NCBI RefSeq assembly: GCF_024343735.1
Contig: NZ_RJUE01000059.1
Span: forward strand, 164,672 to 228,671
From: Lacihabitans sp. CCS-44
GTDB lineage: Bacteria > Bacteroidota > Bacteroidia > Cytophagales > Spirosomataceae
Reading direction: 5' to 3'
DNA: 64,000 nt
Shown: one piece after another, positions 39,751 to 49,032 of the stretch
How the letters are laid out: every line of letters begins with the position of its first letter
Numbering within the stretch: the first letter of the stretch is position 1
The notes under the pieces: model-generated
Told to the model about the DNA's origin: nothing
What the model saw: only the letters and a program-made list of their open reading frames with translations
The model's database searches: none
Program-made: the position numbers and the translations under genes

Positions 39751-41700
39751 TCAATTGGGTTTCCAAACGTTGTTTTTGGTGTTGGAATCTACCAAAATAC
39801 CCTTCGGGTTAAGTTTTATTGACTCTATTTCTGAAGTAGATGGATAATTGAATGTCCATTCTTTGGTTTTTGCCCAAATATCTACTGGAAGGTTAATGTA
39901 TTTGGTTTCTTTACCTTTTTCTTTAATCTCCATTTCCACGGGCATAGGCATTTGCTCTAGATTCTCCAGCGTTATACTTATCCCATTGGAAGCATTGTTG
40001 TTTATATACTTTGCGTTTTTTATGGATTGGTCAATTTTGTAATTTTCAAAATACCACGATTTCCAAAACCAACCCAAGTCTTCGCCAACTACATCCTCCA
40101 CCGTATGGAAAAAGTCAAAAGGGGTTGGATGCTTAAAAGCCCACCTGCGAATGTATTCCCTGAGTGCAAGATTCATTCTTTCTTCACCTACCACTGCTTC
40201 AGCCAACATTTTGAGCCCCATTGCTGGTTTATAATAAGCCAAAGAGCCAATTTCTGCTTCAGGCATGGCATCGGGTTGTGTTAAAATAGCCTTACTTCCT
40301 CTGGCAAAAAAGGCCATATCTTGCGTTTTTTGTTCTTTATAATACTCACCCTTGTTAAAAGCTTTCAATGACAACATATTGATGTACGTATTAAAGCCTT
40401 CGTCCATCCATGCAAATTTCCGCTCATTTGTACCCACAATCATAGGAAACCAAGTGTGACCAAACTCATGGTCAGTAACTCCAAATAGCCCTGCTCTCTT
40501 GCTTCTAGCACTACAAAATACAATGCCGGGATATTCCATTCCACTTACAATTCCGGCAACATTCGTAGCTACTGGATATGGATATTCATACAACAATTCA
40601 GAATAATATTCCATACTGTGTTTCGTGTATTCGGTGGACCTGCCCCACTCAGCTTTGGCATCAACTTCTGCTGGGTAAACCGACTGCACTAAAATGTTTT
40701 TTCCAGATGGCAAAACCGCACGTGCTGCATCCCAAACAAAAACTGAAGAACTGGCCCAGGCTACGTCTCTGGTATTTTTACATGAAAATTTCCAGGTTTG
40801 AGTTCCAGAATTCTTTGGTCGAGAGCCACTTTTACCAATCTCTGATTTATCAAAAATCACCACAGTTTCGTCAGAATTTTGAGCCTTTTTGAGTCTATCC
40901 ACTTGTTTTCCTGTTAAGACTTCTCTGGTATTCATTAACTCTCCAGATGCCACCACTGTGTGATTGTAGGGAACCGTAATTTCAAAATCATAATCCCCAT
41001 ATTCCAGATAAAACTCTCCTGCACCCAAATAAGGCGTGGTGTTCCAGCCCTCAATGTCATCATAAACACAAACTCTCGGAAACCACTGAGCAATGGTATA
41101 AATTATCCCATCTTTGGCTTCATACATTCCCATTCTATCTGACCCATTGCTGGGTATCAAAAAATCAAAATCCAAAGAAATCTCAATTTTTTGTTTGGTT
41201 CTTAATGGCTCAGGCAAGAAAATTTGCATCCTCGTGTCATCAATCAAAGATTTAACAGACTGATTTCTAGAACTCATTTTTAGCGATTCCAATTTAAGGT
41301 TAGATATTTTATAACCTCCCTCAAAGTCTTTTAAACCATACCTACCCAAATTCGGCGGTGTGGTTTTACTCCCTCTTGAATCTGAATTAAATTTATTCTG
41401 ATCCAATTGTAACCAAATGAAGGTAATTTCGTCAGGAGAATTGTTGATATATTCTATTTTGACAGAGCCAGAGATGCTATTTTTTTGATCGTCTAATGTT
41501 GCAGTTATTTTGTAATTGGCCTGATTTTGCCAATAGGCTGGCCCAGGATTTCCAGACGCACTTCTGAACACAGTAGAAGGTTGATAGTTAATCAGGGGAT
41601 TAAAAACCGCCACTGGGTCATACTTAGACTTCTCTGTGGATTCCTGTCCAAAACTCTGAATAGCAATAGATAATACGAGAACAAAAAATTTGATTTTCAT
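39751..41700 (-). CDS. M1-family metallopeptidase, exported
   Basis: A 649-residue gluzincin with a signal peptide (MKIKFFVLVLSIAIQSFG). The zinc motif is H411-E-F-G-H with the distal Glu in WMDEGFNTY; GMEYPG corresponds to the GxMEN aminopeptidase motif, with EY in place of EN. Likely a periplasmic or surface aminopeptidase. It lacks the C-terminal ARM/HEAT domain of ERAP-type enzymes, as usual in Bacteroidota members. It follows xerC/D by 3 bp. Confidence 0.9.
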   Translation of the reverse strand: MKIKFFVLVLSIAIQSFGQESTEKSKYDPVAVFNPLINYQPSTVFRSASGNPGPAYWQNQANYKITATLDDQKNSISGSVKIEYINNSPDEITFIWLQLDQNKFNSDSRGSKTTPPNLGRYGLKDFEGGYKISNLKLESLKMSSRNQSVKSLIDDTRMQIFLPEPLRTKQKIEISLDFDFLIPSNGSDRMGMYEAKDGIIYTIAQWFPRVCVYDDIEGWNTTPYLGAGEFYLEYGDYDFEITVPYNHTVVASGELMNTREVLTGKQVDRLKKAQNSDETVVIFDKSEIGKSGSRPKNSGTQTWKFSCKNTRDVAWASSSVFVWDAARAVLPSGKNILVQSVYPAEVDAKAEWGRSTEYTKHSMEYYSELLYEYPYPVATNVAGIVSGMEYPGIVFCSARSKRAGLFGVTDHEFGHTWFPMIVGTNERKFAWMDEGFNTYINMLSLKAFNKGEYYKEQKTQDMAFFARGSKAILTQPDAMPEAEIGSLAYYKPAMGLKMLAEAVVGEERMNLALREYIRRWAFKHPTPFDFFHTVEDVVGEDLGWFWKSWYFENYKIDQSIKNAKYINNNASNGISITLENLEQMPMPVEMEIKEKGKETKYINLPVDIWAKTKEWTFNYPSTSEIESIKLNPKGILVDSNTKNNVWKPN

Positions 41701-41703
41701 AAT

Positions 41704-42603
41704 TTAAGCTTTTGGATGTGCCTTTTTGTACACTTCCTTTAATTGACTGATAGAATTGTGCGTATAAATTTGCGTAGCCGCTAAGTTAGAATGACCCAAT
41801 AATTCCTTTATGGCATTCAAATCGGCTCCTCTGTTTAATAAATGGGTAGCAAATGAATGCCTTAAAACGTGGGGTGACTTTTTGGAAATGGTAGTCACCA
41901 ACTCTAAATAATGTTTGACTTTTCTTTGAACGAATACCCTGTAAAGCTGCTCATATTTATCTGTAAGAATCAAATAATCATACTCAGAATCAAAGTATTC
42001 TCTCTTGACTTTTAGGTATGTCTGAATCAAATCTAACAATGTTTGATGTAAGGGAATTACTCTGTATTTGTTTCTTTTGCCCAAAACCGTTATTTTTCTT
42101 CCGAAAACATCCACATCCGAAACTTTTATATTTATCAGTTCTGACAGCCTTATACCTGTACCATAGAGCATTTCTAACAATAACTTATCTCGCAATCCTT
42201 CAAAATCTTCCGCAAATTCTATATCTGCAAAAAGATTCTCCATTGGTTTTTCTTCCACATAAACAGGTAATCTTTTGGCTATTTTGAGAGACTTTACCAA
42301 AGCTACTGGATTAACTTCGACCTTCTTTTTGATTTGCAAAAATTTAAAAAAAGCTCTTAAGCTCGCTATTTTCCGATTAATACTTCTGTTATCAATCTCA
42401 TTTTCAGATAATTGAACAATCCATCTTCGAATGTCTTGGTATTCCGCTTTAATTATGTCAAATTCTGTATTTGGAGCATTAAGAAAGGCCTGAAATTGAA
42501 GCAAATCTATTTTGTAGGCCAACACAGTGTGCGGGCTTAGTCGTTTCTCGTTTTGGAGGTAGGATAAAAAAAAATCGACCAATTCTGTAAGATTATTATT
42601 CAT
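41704..42603 (-). CDS. Tyrosine recombinase of the XerC/XerD group
   Basis: A 299-residue recombinase with the N-terminal SAM-like core-binding domain and the C-terminal catalytic domain. Catalytic residues are visible: Arg in GTGIRLSEL, HVLRHSFATHLL (His-x-x-Arg), LGHSNL and the nucleophile Tyr in TQIYTH. It resolves chromosome dimers at dif in its housekeeping role. It is next to rpsU and not to phage or integron genes, so it is the chromosomal enzyme and not a mobile integrase. Whether it is XerC or XerD is not decided. Confidence 0.9.
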   Translation of the reverse strand: MNNNLTELVDFFLSYLQNEKRLSPHTVLAYKIDLLQFQAFLNAPNTEFDIIKAEYQDIRRWIVQLSENEIDNRSINRKIASLRAFFKFLQIKKKVEVNPVALVKSLKIAKRLPVYVEEKPMENLFADIEFAEDFEGLRDKLLLEMLYGTGIRLSELINIKVSDVDVFGRKITVLGKRNKYRVIPLHQTLLDLIQTYLKVKREYFDSEYDYLILTDKYEQLYRVFVQRKVKHYLELVTTISKKSPHVLRHSFATHLLNRGADLNAIKELLGHSNLAATQIYTHNSISQLKEVYKKAHPKA

Positions 42604-42641
42604 TACAAAATTAGTCGAAATATATGGTTCTACAAAAACGA

Positions 42642-42836
42642 TTAATCGTCGATGTGTCCGTATGTTTTTTGCTTGTATGACGCTCTGATCACTTCGAATC
42701 TTCGCGATACTGAGGTTTTCTCAAACGCTTGACGGCGTCTTAGTTCTTTCAAAACTTTAGTTTTTTCAAACTTCTTCTTGAAACGTTTCAGAGCCTTATC
42801 GATTGACTCGTTATCCTTAATTTGAATATGTAGCAT
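42642..42836 (-). CDS. rpsU: 30S ribosomal protein S21
   Basis: A 64-residue basic small-subunit protein (IQIKDNESIDKALKRFKKKF, then KVLKELRRRQAFEK). S21 sits next to the anti-Shine-Dalgarno of 16S rRNA. This gene has an unusually good Shine-Dalgarno for the phylum and a consensus promoter. Transcription goes from here into the xerC/D gene. Confidence 0.97.
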   Translation of the reverse strand: MLHIQIKDNESIDKALKRFKKKFEKTKVLKELRRRQAFEKTSVSRRFEVIRASYKQKTYGHIDD

Positions 42837-42842
42837 AATTTA

Positions 42843-42851
42843 CACCCCCTT
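42843..42851 (-). promoter_or_regulatory. Strong Shine-Dalgarno of rpsU
   Basis: On the minus strand AAGGGGGTG lies 6 nt before the rpsU ATG. It pairs with the 16S 3'-end core CACCTCCTT in nine positions, eight Watson-Crick and one G-T. Most other genes in the window lack such a site. In Flavobacteria rpsU is known for this feature and for autoregulation through S21 and the ribosome's hidden anti-Shine-Dalgarno. Confidence 0.8.
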
Positions 42852-42869
42852 CTTTTTTAAATCGGACTG

Positions 42870-42899
42870 CAAAGGTAGAAAAAAAGATATTAAAAGCAA
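42870..42899 (-). promoter_or_regulatory. Promoter of rpsU
   Basis: On the minus strand: TTG (42899-42897), 19 bp, then TACCTTTG (42877-42870), a full match to the Bacteroidota consensus. Confidence 0.75.
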
Positions 42900-43003
42900 T
42901 GTCTTTTATTTGAAATAAAATGAAAAACTAAATCTTTGAAGGCAAATCATCCTGACTTTCGAATAATTATATTTATTTTTAAGAATCAAACCTTAAAAAA
43001 ATA

Positions 43004-44713
43004 ATGAAACTTCAATCAAAAAACGAAGAAAAGCTCACTTACGATGCCATTGTGATAGGCTCAGGAATATCTGGTGGCTGGGCAGCTAAAGAACTCTGTG
43101 AGAAAGGATTGAAAGTACTCATGCTAGACAGAGGACGAAATATTGAACATATAAAAGACTACAAAACAGCCCTTAAAAACCCTTGGGATTTCGAACATAG
43201 AAACGTGAAAGTTCCTTTAGAAGAAATGAAAAACTACCCCATACATGAGCGAACTGGATTTACTATCACTGAAGCCTCCAAAGACATGTTTGTAAAAGAT
43301 GTTGACTATCCATATCTCGAAGAAAAACGTTTTGACTGGATAAGAAGCTGGCAAGTGGGTGGCAAAAGCCTAACTTGGGGAAGAGTAGCATTGCGATTCA
43401 GTGATTTAGATTTTGAAGCAAATATTAAAGAAGGAGTTGGTGCAGACTGGCCCATCAGATACAAGGACATTGCTCCCTGGTATGATTATGTAGAAAGGTT
43501 TGCCGGAATTTCAGGGAGTTTGGAGAATATCCCGCATTTGCCTGATGGTGTTTTTCAAAAACCATTTGACCTAACTTGTGTTGAAAATCATTTGAAAGCC
43601 GTGGTAAATCAGAAATTTGATGGCCGCCATGTGATTCCTCCAAGACAAGCCCACATAACCGAACCCACCGAAGAGCAACTCTCTTTGGGAAGGGCAAAAT
43701 GCCAAGCCAGAGATATGTGCTGGCGTGGTTGTCCGTTTGGAGCATATTTTAGTACGCAATCCGCCACCTTACCTGCGGCCAACCGTACAGGAAATCTGAC
43801 CGTAAGACCTCATAGCATAGTAAGTGAAATACTTTATGATGAGAAAAAAGCAAAAGCATCAGGTGTAAGAGTTATCGACCAAAACACGAAAGAAGTTTTA
43901 GAATTTAATGCCAAAATTATCTTCGTAAATGCCTCTGCCATGGCCTCTACTTATATTTTACTCAACTCCAAATCGGCAAGATTTCCGAACGGAATGGGTA
44001 ATGACAGTGGTGTTTTGGGGCATTACTTGATGGATCACCATTTCTCAGCTGGAGCTTATGCCAATGTCGAAGGCTTCGAAGGCCAATATTATTATGGCAG
44101 AAGGCCAAATGGATTCTACGTGCCTCGCTACAGAAACATTGGCAATGACAAAAGAGATTATTTGAGAGGATTTGGCTATGAAGGTGGCAGCGGTCGAGGC
44201 TGGAATATGCCGAAAGAGGATTTTGGGGTAGATTTTAAAAATAGTGCATCAAAACCTGGCCCATGGAATATAAGTTTGAGTGCTTTTGCAGAAACGCTGC
44301 CCTATTTTGAAAACAAAATGTGGATAGATGAATCTCAGAAAGACCAATGGGGAATGCCTTTGGCCAATTTTTCGGCAGAAATTGGTGACAACGAAAAACG
44401 CATGCGAAAAGACATGGTAAACGATGCTGCCGAAATGTTGGAAGCAGCTGGCTGTAAAGACATTGGCACTTATGATGACTTCGAAGGCTTTGGTCGTTGT
44501 ATACACGAAATGGGCACTGCACGCATGGGACACACACCTAAAGAATCGGTTCTCAACAAACACAACCAAGTTTGGGGAGCCGAAAATGTTTTCGTAACAG
44601 ATGGAGCTGCAATGGTTTCAAACAGCTGTGCAAATCCATCTCTTACCTATATGGCTCTGACTGCTCGTGCAGCTGATTTTGCACTGAGTGAGTTGAAGAA
44701 AGGGAATTTGTAG
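43004..44713 (+). CDS. GMC-family oxidoreductase
   Basis: A 569-residue FAD enzyme of the glucose-methanol-choline group. The FAD loop is VIGSGISGGWAAKEL, the middle has a Cys-rich segment (CQARDMCWRGC), and the C-terminal motif HEMGTARMG precedes the FAD-closing DGAAMVSNSCANPSLT. No Tat signal is seen. Relatives oxidise sugars or sugar acids (gluconate 2-dehydrogenase large subunit) with a small partner subunit, which is not found next to this gene. Substrate unknown. Confidence 0.88.
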   Translation: MKLQSKNEEKLTYDAIVIGSGISGGWAAKELCEKGLKVLMLDRGRNIEHIKDYKTALKNPWDFEHRNVKVPLEEMKNYPIHERTGFTITEASKDMFVKDVDYPYLEEKRFDWIRSWQVGGKSLTWGRVALRFSDLDFEANIKEGVGADWPIRYKDIAPWYDYVERFAGISGSLENIPHLPDGVFQKPFDLTCVENHLKAVVNQKFDGRHVIPPRQAHITEPTEEQLSLGRAKCQARDMCWRGCPFGAYFSTQSATLPAANRTGNLTVRPHSIVSEILYDEKKAKASGVRVIDQNTKEVLEFNAKIIFVNASAMASTYILLNSKSARFPNGMGNDSGVLGHYLMDHHFSAGAYANVEGFEGQYYYGRRPNGFYVPRYRNIGNDKRDYLRGFGYEGGSGRGWNMPKEDFGVDFKNSASKPGPWNISLSAFAETLPYFENKMWIDESQKDQWGMPLANFSAEIGDNEKRMRKDMVNDAAEMLEAAGCKDIGTYDDFEGFGRCIHEMGTARMGHTPKESVLNKHNQVWGAENVFVTDGAAMVSNSCANPSLTYMALTARAADFALSELKKGNL

Positions 44714-44740
44714 GTAGTATAATTTTCCAAAATTGAATGC

Positions 44741-44780
44741 AACAAAAAAAGAGCGATTTTTACAAATCGCTCTTTTTGTT
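44741..44780. terminator. Bidirectional terminator
   Basis: AACAAAAAAAGAGCGATTT and AAATCGCTCTTTTTGTT form a stem of about 17 bp with a short loop between convergent GMC and TPM genes. Confidence 0.93.
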
Positions 44781-45582
44781 AATAATCTCCGCTGGCACCG
44801 CCGCCGCCGCCACTTCCGCCGCCAAAACCACCAAAGCCTCCACCGCCTGATGACCAGCCACCTCCACCGCCGCCACTTGACCAGCCGCTGCCCCAGCTAC
44901 CTGTTTGTCTGCCCCAGCCAGTGAAAGTAGTGTAAGGAGAACTGCTGTCGCTTAGTAATCCGCCTCCACCTTTGTTATTTTTGCCAATTTTGTAAAGTAT
45001 CCAAATAATGAATATGATTACCAACAAAATAATTATAAATCCCAAAAAGGCATCGCCTTCTTCCTCTGGCTCGGCTTTATATTCTCCTGCTGCGTATTTG
45101 AATATTTCGGTTGTGCCCTCATCAAGCCCTTCGTAGTATTTTAATTCCTTAAATTTTGGCCCAATAACATTACTGATGATTCTTTTGGCGTACATGTCAG
45201 GCAAAACACCCTCCATCCCGTAACCTGTCTGGATGGCTATTTTTCTATCGCCAGGAGCCCAAAGCAATACTATACCATTATTTTTGTCTTTTTGACCAAC
45301 ACCCCATTCCCTTAAGATTTTTAAAGCCACATCTCCAGACTCGTAAGGTTGAACTGTCTTCACAATCACGATAGTGAGCTGCGAAGAAGTAGAGTCATTG
45401 TATGCCACAAGCTTCTGCTCCAAGGCCTGAATTTGAGCCGCACTCAATAAACCACCTACAAAGTCATTGACCAATTTAGGTGGGTTTGGTTTCTCTGGAA
45501 TGTCTTGTCCAAAGCCAATATGTAAGGAGAAAAGTAAAAATATTACTGCGAGATATCGTACTATTGTTTTTTTATTATCCAC
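44779..45582 (-). CDS. TPM-domain membrane protein (YgcG-like)
   Basis: A 267-residue protein with a signal peptide, an extracytoplasmic TPM (Psb32-type) domain (about 30-160, with VNDFVGGLL, SSQLTIVIV and IAIQTGYGMEGVLPD), one membrane segment (FIIILLVIIFIIWIL, about 172-190) and a Gly-Ser-rich end (GGFGGGSGGGGGASGDY). This composition is typical of TPM genes next to lemA. It overlaps the second TPM gene by 8 bp. Confidence 0.9.
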   Translation of the reverse strand: MDNKKTIVRYLAVIFLLFSLHIGFGQDIPEKPNPPKLVNDFVGGLLSAAQIQALEQKLVAYNDSTSSQLTIVIVKTVQPYESGDVALKILREWGVGQKDKNNGIVLLWAPGDRKIAIQTGYGMEGVLPDMYAKRIISNVIGPKFKELKYYEGLDEGTTEIFKYAAGEYKAEPEEEGDAFLGFIIILLVIIFIIWILYKIGKNNKGGGGLLSDSSSPYTTFTGWGRQTGSWGSGWSSGGGGGGWSSGGGGFGGFGGGSGGGGGASGDY

Positions 45583-46003
45583 GGCTTATTTCATCTGAAA
45601 TTTCATTCTTATCGTCTGTATTGTATGGAAAATAGTGCTTCAGCTGTTCCCCAGCCTCCTTTATGCCCAAACACAGGCCAGTTTCAAAATCACTTTTTTT
45701 GAAATTCTCTTTGAGAATTTCTTTAGTAGAATCCCAAAAAGTCTGACCGACTTTTTCGTTGATTCCTTTGTCGCCAAAAACAGCAAACTTGTGGTCTTCG
45801 TAAGCCAAATAAAACAAAACTCCGTTTCGTTGGGCTGTTTTTTGTAAAGACAAATATTTGAAAACCTCTTTGGCTCTGGCCATAGCGTCGCCTCCGATGC
45901 AGTTTTCTTCAATGTGCACTTTTATTTCACCAGAAGTATTGGTTTCTGCCAATTTAATGGCTTCCGTAATGTTTTTTTGCTGAACTTCAGAAAGGATAAA
46001 CAT
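45575..46003 (-). CDS. Soluble TPM-domain protein
   Basis: About 142 residues with only the TPM domain (EAIKLAETNTSGEIKVHIE, YLAYEDHKFAVFGDKGIN) and no signal peptide or membrane segment. The ATG at 46003 (MFILSEVQQKN) is chosen; a start at 46021 would lie inside the terminator hairpin. It sits between lemA and the membrane TPM gene and overlaps the latter by 8 bp, so lemA-TPM-TPM act as a set. Function of the set is not established. Confidence 0.88.
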   Translation of the reverse strand: MFILSEVQQKNITEAIKLAETNTSGEIKVHIEENCIGGDAMARAKEVFKYLSLQKTAQRNGVLFYLAYEDHKFAVFGDKGINEKVGQTFWDSTKEILKENFKKSDFETGLCLGIKEAGEQLKHYFPYNTDDKNEISDEISRG

Positions 46004-46028
46004 AAAAAAAGCCCGCCTCACGACGGGC
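46004..46028 (-). terminator. Terminator or attenuator between lemA and the TPM gene
   Basis: On the minus strand GCCCGTC-GTGA-GGCGGGC (7-bp stem with one G-T pair) is followed by TTTTTTT, and the next bases are the ATG of the TPM gene. The hairpin therefore also covers its ribosome-binding region. Partial read-through from lemA into the TPM genes is likely. Confidence 0.75.
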
Positions 46029-46035
46029 TATTTAA

Positions 46036-46629
46036 TTATTTCTTAAAATCGAAATTTACGTCAGGAGCATCTTGTGCTTTTGAAGAAGCTTCAAAGAATC
46101 CTTTAGGAGCAAATCCAAAAATACCAGCCAAGATATTCATCGGGAATGACCTAACTGAAAGATTGTACTCACCTACTCCTCCATTAAAGTCTCTACGAGC
46201 AACTGCTATACGGTTTTCAGTACCAGCAAGTTCCGCTTGTAGATCTAAGAAGTTTTGGTTGGCTTTCAGGTTCGGATATTGTTCTACCGACACCATCAAT
46301 CTACTCAATGAACCACTCAATTGGTCCTGGGCAGCTTGGAATTTTGCCATGTTTTCTGGAGTAAGGTCCTTCGCCTCAAACTTAACTTGTGTGGCAGAGG
46401 CTCTTGCTTGAATCACTTCTGTAAGCGTACTTTTTTCGAAATCAGCGGCACCTTGAACAGTTTTTACCAATGTACTGATCAAATCTGCTCTTCTTTGGTA
46501 TTGTGTTTGTACGTCGGCCCAAAGCTTTTGAACGTTGTTGTCTTTACCAACTAATCCATTGTATGAGCTACATCCGTACATTCCAAACAACAAAAGAATT
46601 GCCACAATTGCGAGAGTTCCTTTTTTCAT
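46036..46629 (-). CDS. LemA-family lipoprotein
   Basis: A 197-residue protein with a lipoprotein signal (lipobox MYGC, Cys20), then helices with family landmarks ADVQTQYQRRADLI, LSRLMVSVEQYPNLKANQNF and ENRIAVARRDFN. LemA proteins are membrane-anchored and found across bacteria with TPM genes; the role is unknown. It is the first gene of the lemA-TPM-TPM group. Confidence 0.93.
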   Translation of the reverse strand: MKKGTLAIVAILLLFGMYGCSSYNGLVGKDNNVQKLWADVQTQYQRRADLISTLVKTVQGAADFEKSTLTEVIQARASATQVKFEAKDLTPENMAKFQAAQDQLSGSLSRLMVSVEQYPNLKANQNFLDLQAELAGTENRIAVARRDFNGGVGEYNLSVRSFPMNILAGIFGFAPKGFFEASSKAQDAPDVNFDFKK

Positions 46630-46734
46630 TTTCAGTTTATTTTGTATTAAAATTTATCAAATTTAAATAAAGAATCCAATATCAAAAAAAATATTATTTA
46701 TGAATTCTTCAAAAGGTGTGTTAAACGGTCGCTT

Positions 46735-48135
46735 TTACCATTTTTTATTTTTCGGTATTATTTGACTGGTATAGTTTATAGAATCATTCAAAACCGTTTT
46801 AAGCTCATTTATCTCCAGAATAACCTCACTATCAATGTTTTGCAACTCAGGAATCCAATATTTTATAAATTCGGCTTTTGCATCATACTTTTTCGCTTGG
46901 CTCACTGGGCTGAAATACCTGTCTTCTCGTGGGTCTGTACCTATTCCTGCCAGATAATTCCAATTTCCCCAATTACTACAAACCTCATAATCAATCAATT
47001 GACTCTCAAAATACATAGCACCCCACCACCATTCCAATCCAAGGTCTTTTGTAAAAAAACTGGCCACGTTTTGTCTACCTCTGTTAGACAAATAACCTGT
47101 CAGTTTTAGCTCTCTCATGTTGGCATCTATAAATGGTACACCCGTCTCGCCATCCATCCACTTTTTAAAATGCTCCCGATTTCTCTTCCATCTTTTTGCA
47201 AAATCATGTTTGATGCCTGCTCTTTTGAAAAGCCTGATACCAAATTTGAGAGCAATAAAATAATAGTAATCTCTCCAAAGCAGCTCGAAAATCAACCAAT
47301 AAGTAGAATCATTGGCACCTCTGATGGCTTCTGCTTTTTTTATTTCCTCATAAATCATTCTGGGAGAAAGACATCCCAAACTCAAATAAACCGAAAACTT
47401 GGAGGAATAATCCTTTCCTAAAAGACCATTTCTTGTCTGTTTGTAAGTATGAATGAGTTCTTTGTCCCAAATATATTCTTGCAGACGCTTTAGTGCAGCA
47501 GTTTCTCCACCTTCCAAACCCATAATGTCTTTGGGGTGTTTTTCAAAATTTTCATAGCCCAAATCCATGAGCGATGGAATAATACTTTCCTCCAAATCAT
47601 CTGGAGAATCAAGTTGTGTTACGGTTTCGAAAGTTGGTCTAACTTTCCAAAAGTTTTCTACCTTTTTCCTGAAATCAGTAAAAATATCTGGAACAAAATG
47701 TATCTGAAAAGGGAGATCTCTGACATGTACGAGTGTATTGCCCCAATACATCTCAATATCGATGTTTTTTGTTTTGAGCTTTTGAGAAAACGCAGCCTCA
47801 ACACTGGTTTCTTCTTGGGTAACTTCTTTGGAAGTCACTACGAACTCAACATTATATTTTACAGCCAATTCAAAAAGCTCATTTTCGGGAATCCCTACCT
47901 TTATAATGAGGTCTGAACCCAAGGCTTGAAGTTGGCTTTTTAAATCTGCTAAAGATTCTAGCAAGAATTTCAAACGAAACTTACCCGTTCGCTTAAAACC
48001 TAAAAATGTATTTTTGAATAATCGCGTATCGATAACGTAGACAGGAACTACTGCACCCATTTGAGAAGCTTTAAAAAAAGCCTCATTGTCGTGTAGCCTC
48101 AAATCATTTCTGAACCAAAAAAGAACGTTACTCAT
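46735..48135 (-). CDS. DASH-family cryptochrome/photolyase
   Basis: A 466-residue flavoprotein with an N-terminal antenna (photolyase alpha/beta) domain opening VLFWFRNDLRLHDNEAF and a C-terminal FAD-binding domain (TGVPFIDANMRELKLTGYLSNRGRQ, then WNYLAGIGTDPREDRYF). These segments are Cry-DASH-like. Cry-DASH proteins repair cyclobutane dimers in single-stranded DNA with blue light and may signal. Single gene on its strand. Confidence 0.92.
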   Translation of the reverse strand: MSNVLFWFRNDLRLHDNEAFFKASQMGAVVPVYVIDTRLFKNTFLGFKRTGKFRLKFLLESLADLKSQLQALGSDLIIKVGIPENELFELAVKYNVEFVVTSKEVTQEETSVEAAFSQKLKTKNIDIEMYWGNTLVHVRDLPFQIHFVPDIFTDFRKKVENFWKVRPTFETVTQLDSPDDLEESIIPSLMDLGYENFEKHPKDIMGLEGGETAALKRLQEYIWDKELIHTYKQTRNGLLGKDYSSKFSVYLSLGCLSPRMIYEEIKKAEAIRGANDSTYWLIFELLWRDYYYFIALKFGIRLFKRAGIKHDFAKRWKRNREHFKKWMDGETGVPFIDANMRELKLTGYLSNRGRQNVASFFTKDLGLEWWWGAMYFESQLIDYEVCSNWGNWNYLAGIGTDPREDRYFSPVSQAKKYDAKAEFIKYWIPELQNIDSEVILEINELKTVLNDSINYTSQIIPKNKKW

Positions 48136-48201
48136 CTATCTATTTAAAAAGAAGCAAATTTCTTCAATAGGTTTGGTAAAAGAAACAAAATAGAGATTTA
48201 T

Positions 48202-48966
48202 TTAAAAGGACCCATTCAGAGACCAGTCATAAGTAGCATAAGAAACCTTGGCTTTAGAATCCAATTTCGTCTTTGAATACTTGTTTAAGGTTTCTATGAT
48301 GGGCGTAGGTTTAAAATCCATACCATACCAATCAAATATTTTAGAAATACTTGCACTGGATTTTGAGATTTTATTTTTTGATGTGTCGTTAATGAATTTT
48401 TCAGCTTGATTATTCAATTGTTCGTTTAACCTTTCAGACGTAAACGCTTCGTTTCTTAGTGGAGGACATGACTTGGCAGCACAAACCAAGGCAAAGTGAA
48501 TGCGAGGTTCTTTGAACTGTTTCCTTATGATGCCATGCTCTATGTTATTCAAATCCATTTTTTTACCACCAATGTTTATAAACTTCACATCCCAAGGTGT
48601 GTTTACGAAAGGAATTTTAATTTTATCTCCAATATCTTTTATGCTTTTGAGATCGTTGTCGGAGTTATCAAGAATCAGTTGAATCGTGAAAGCATTGTAG
48701 GCATTTATCCAATAAGCCAACTTTTCATTTTCTGACCATGCACTTCCGGGAGCATTCGCAGATAACAAATCTAAATACTTCTTAAACTCCTTTTGTTCTT
48801 TCTTGAAACCACCATAATTGACCACACCTTTGTCTGAAACATATTTCTTTAGCAAAGCACTAAATATATCGTGTGAAATAGGAGCAGCATTGGATGTAGG
48901 TGTTTCTACAGCAAAACAACTTTGTACAAATAGTAGAGCAAAGAATAAATTTAGAACGATTTTCAT
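48202..48966 (-). CDS. DUF547-domain exported protein
   Basis: A 254-residue protein with a signal peptide (MKIVLNLFFALLFVQSCFA; it also has a Cys that could be acylated). The DUF547 core is YWINAYNAFTIQLIL, NIEHGIIRKQFKEPRIHFALVC-type region with the conserved C-A-A-K-S-C-PPLR segment. Function of the family is unknown. Lies upstream of the photolyase gene on the same strand. Confidence 0.88.
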   Translation of the reverse strand: MKIVLNLFFALLFVQSCFAVETPTSNAAPISHDIFSALLKKYVSDKGVVNYGGFKKEQKEFKKYLDLLSANAPGSAWSENEKLAYWINAYNAFTIQLILDNSDNDLKSIKDIGDKIKIPFVNTPWDVKFINIGGKKMDLNNIEHGIIRKQFKEPRIHFALVCAAKSCPPLRNEAFTSERLNEQLNNQAEKFINDTSKNKISKSSASISKIFDWYGMDFKPTPIIETLNKYSKTKLDSKAKVSYATYDWSLNGSF

Positions 48967-49032
48967 TTTCTAGAGTTATAAGTTTGATTGAATTACGAAA
49001 AAAAAAGAGATTTAGTTTAAAAACCAATTAAT

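Noticed and set aside
41704..42603. Tyrosine recombinase as a sign of a prophage or integron
   Set aside because: It lies next to rpsU and an M1 peptidase with no phage, attachment or cassette features, as for the chromosomal Xer enzyme.
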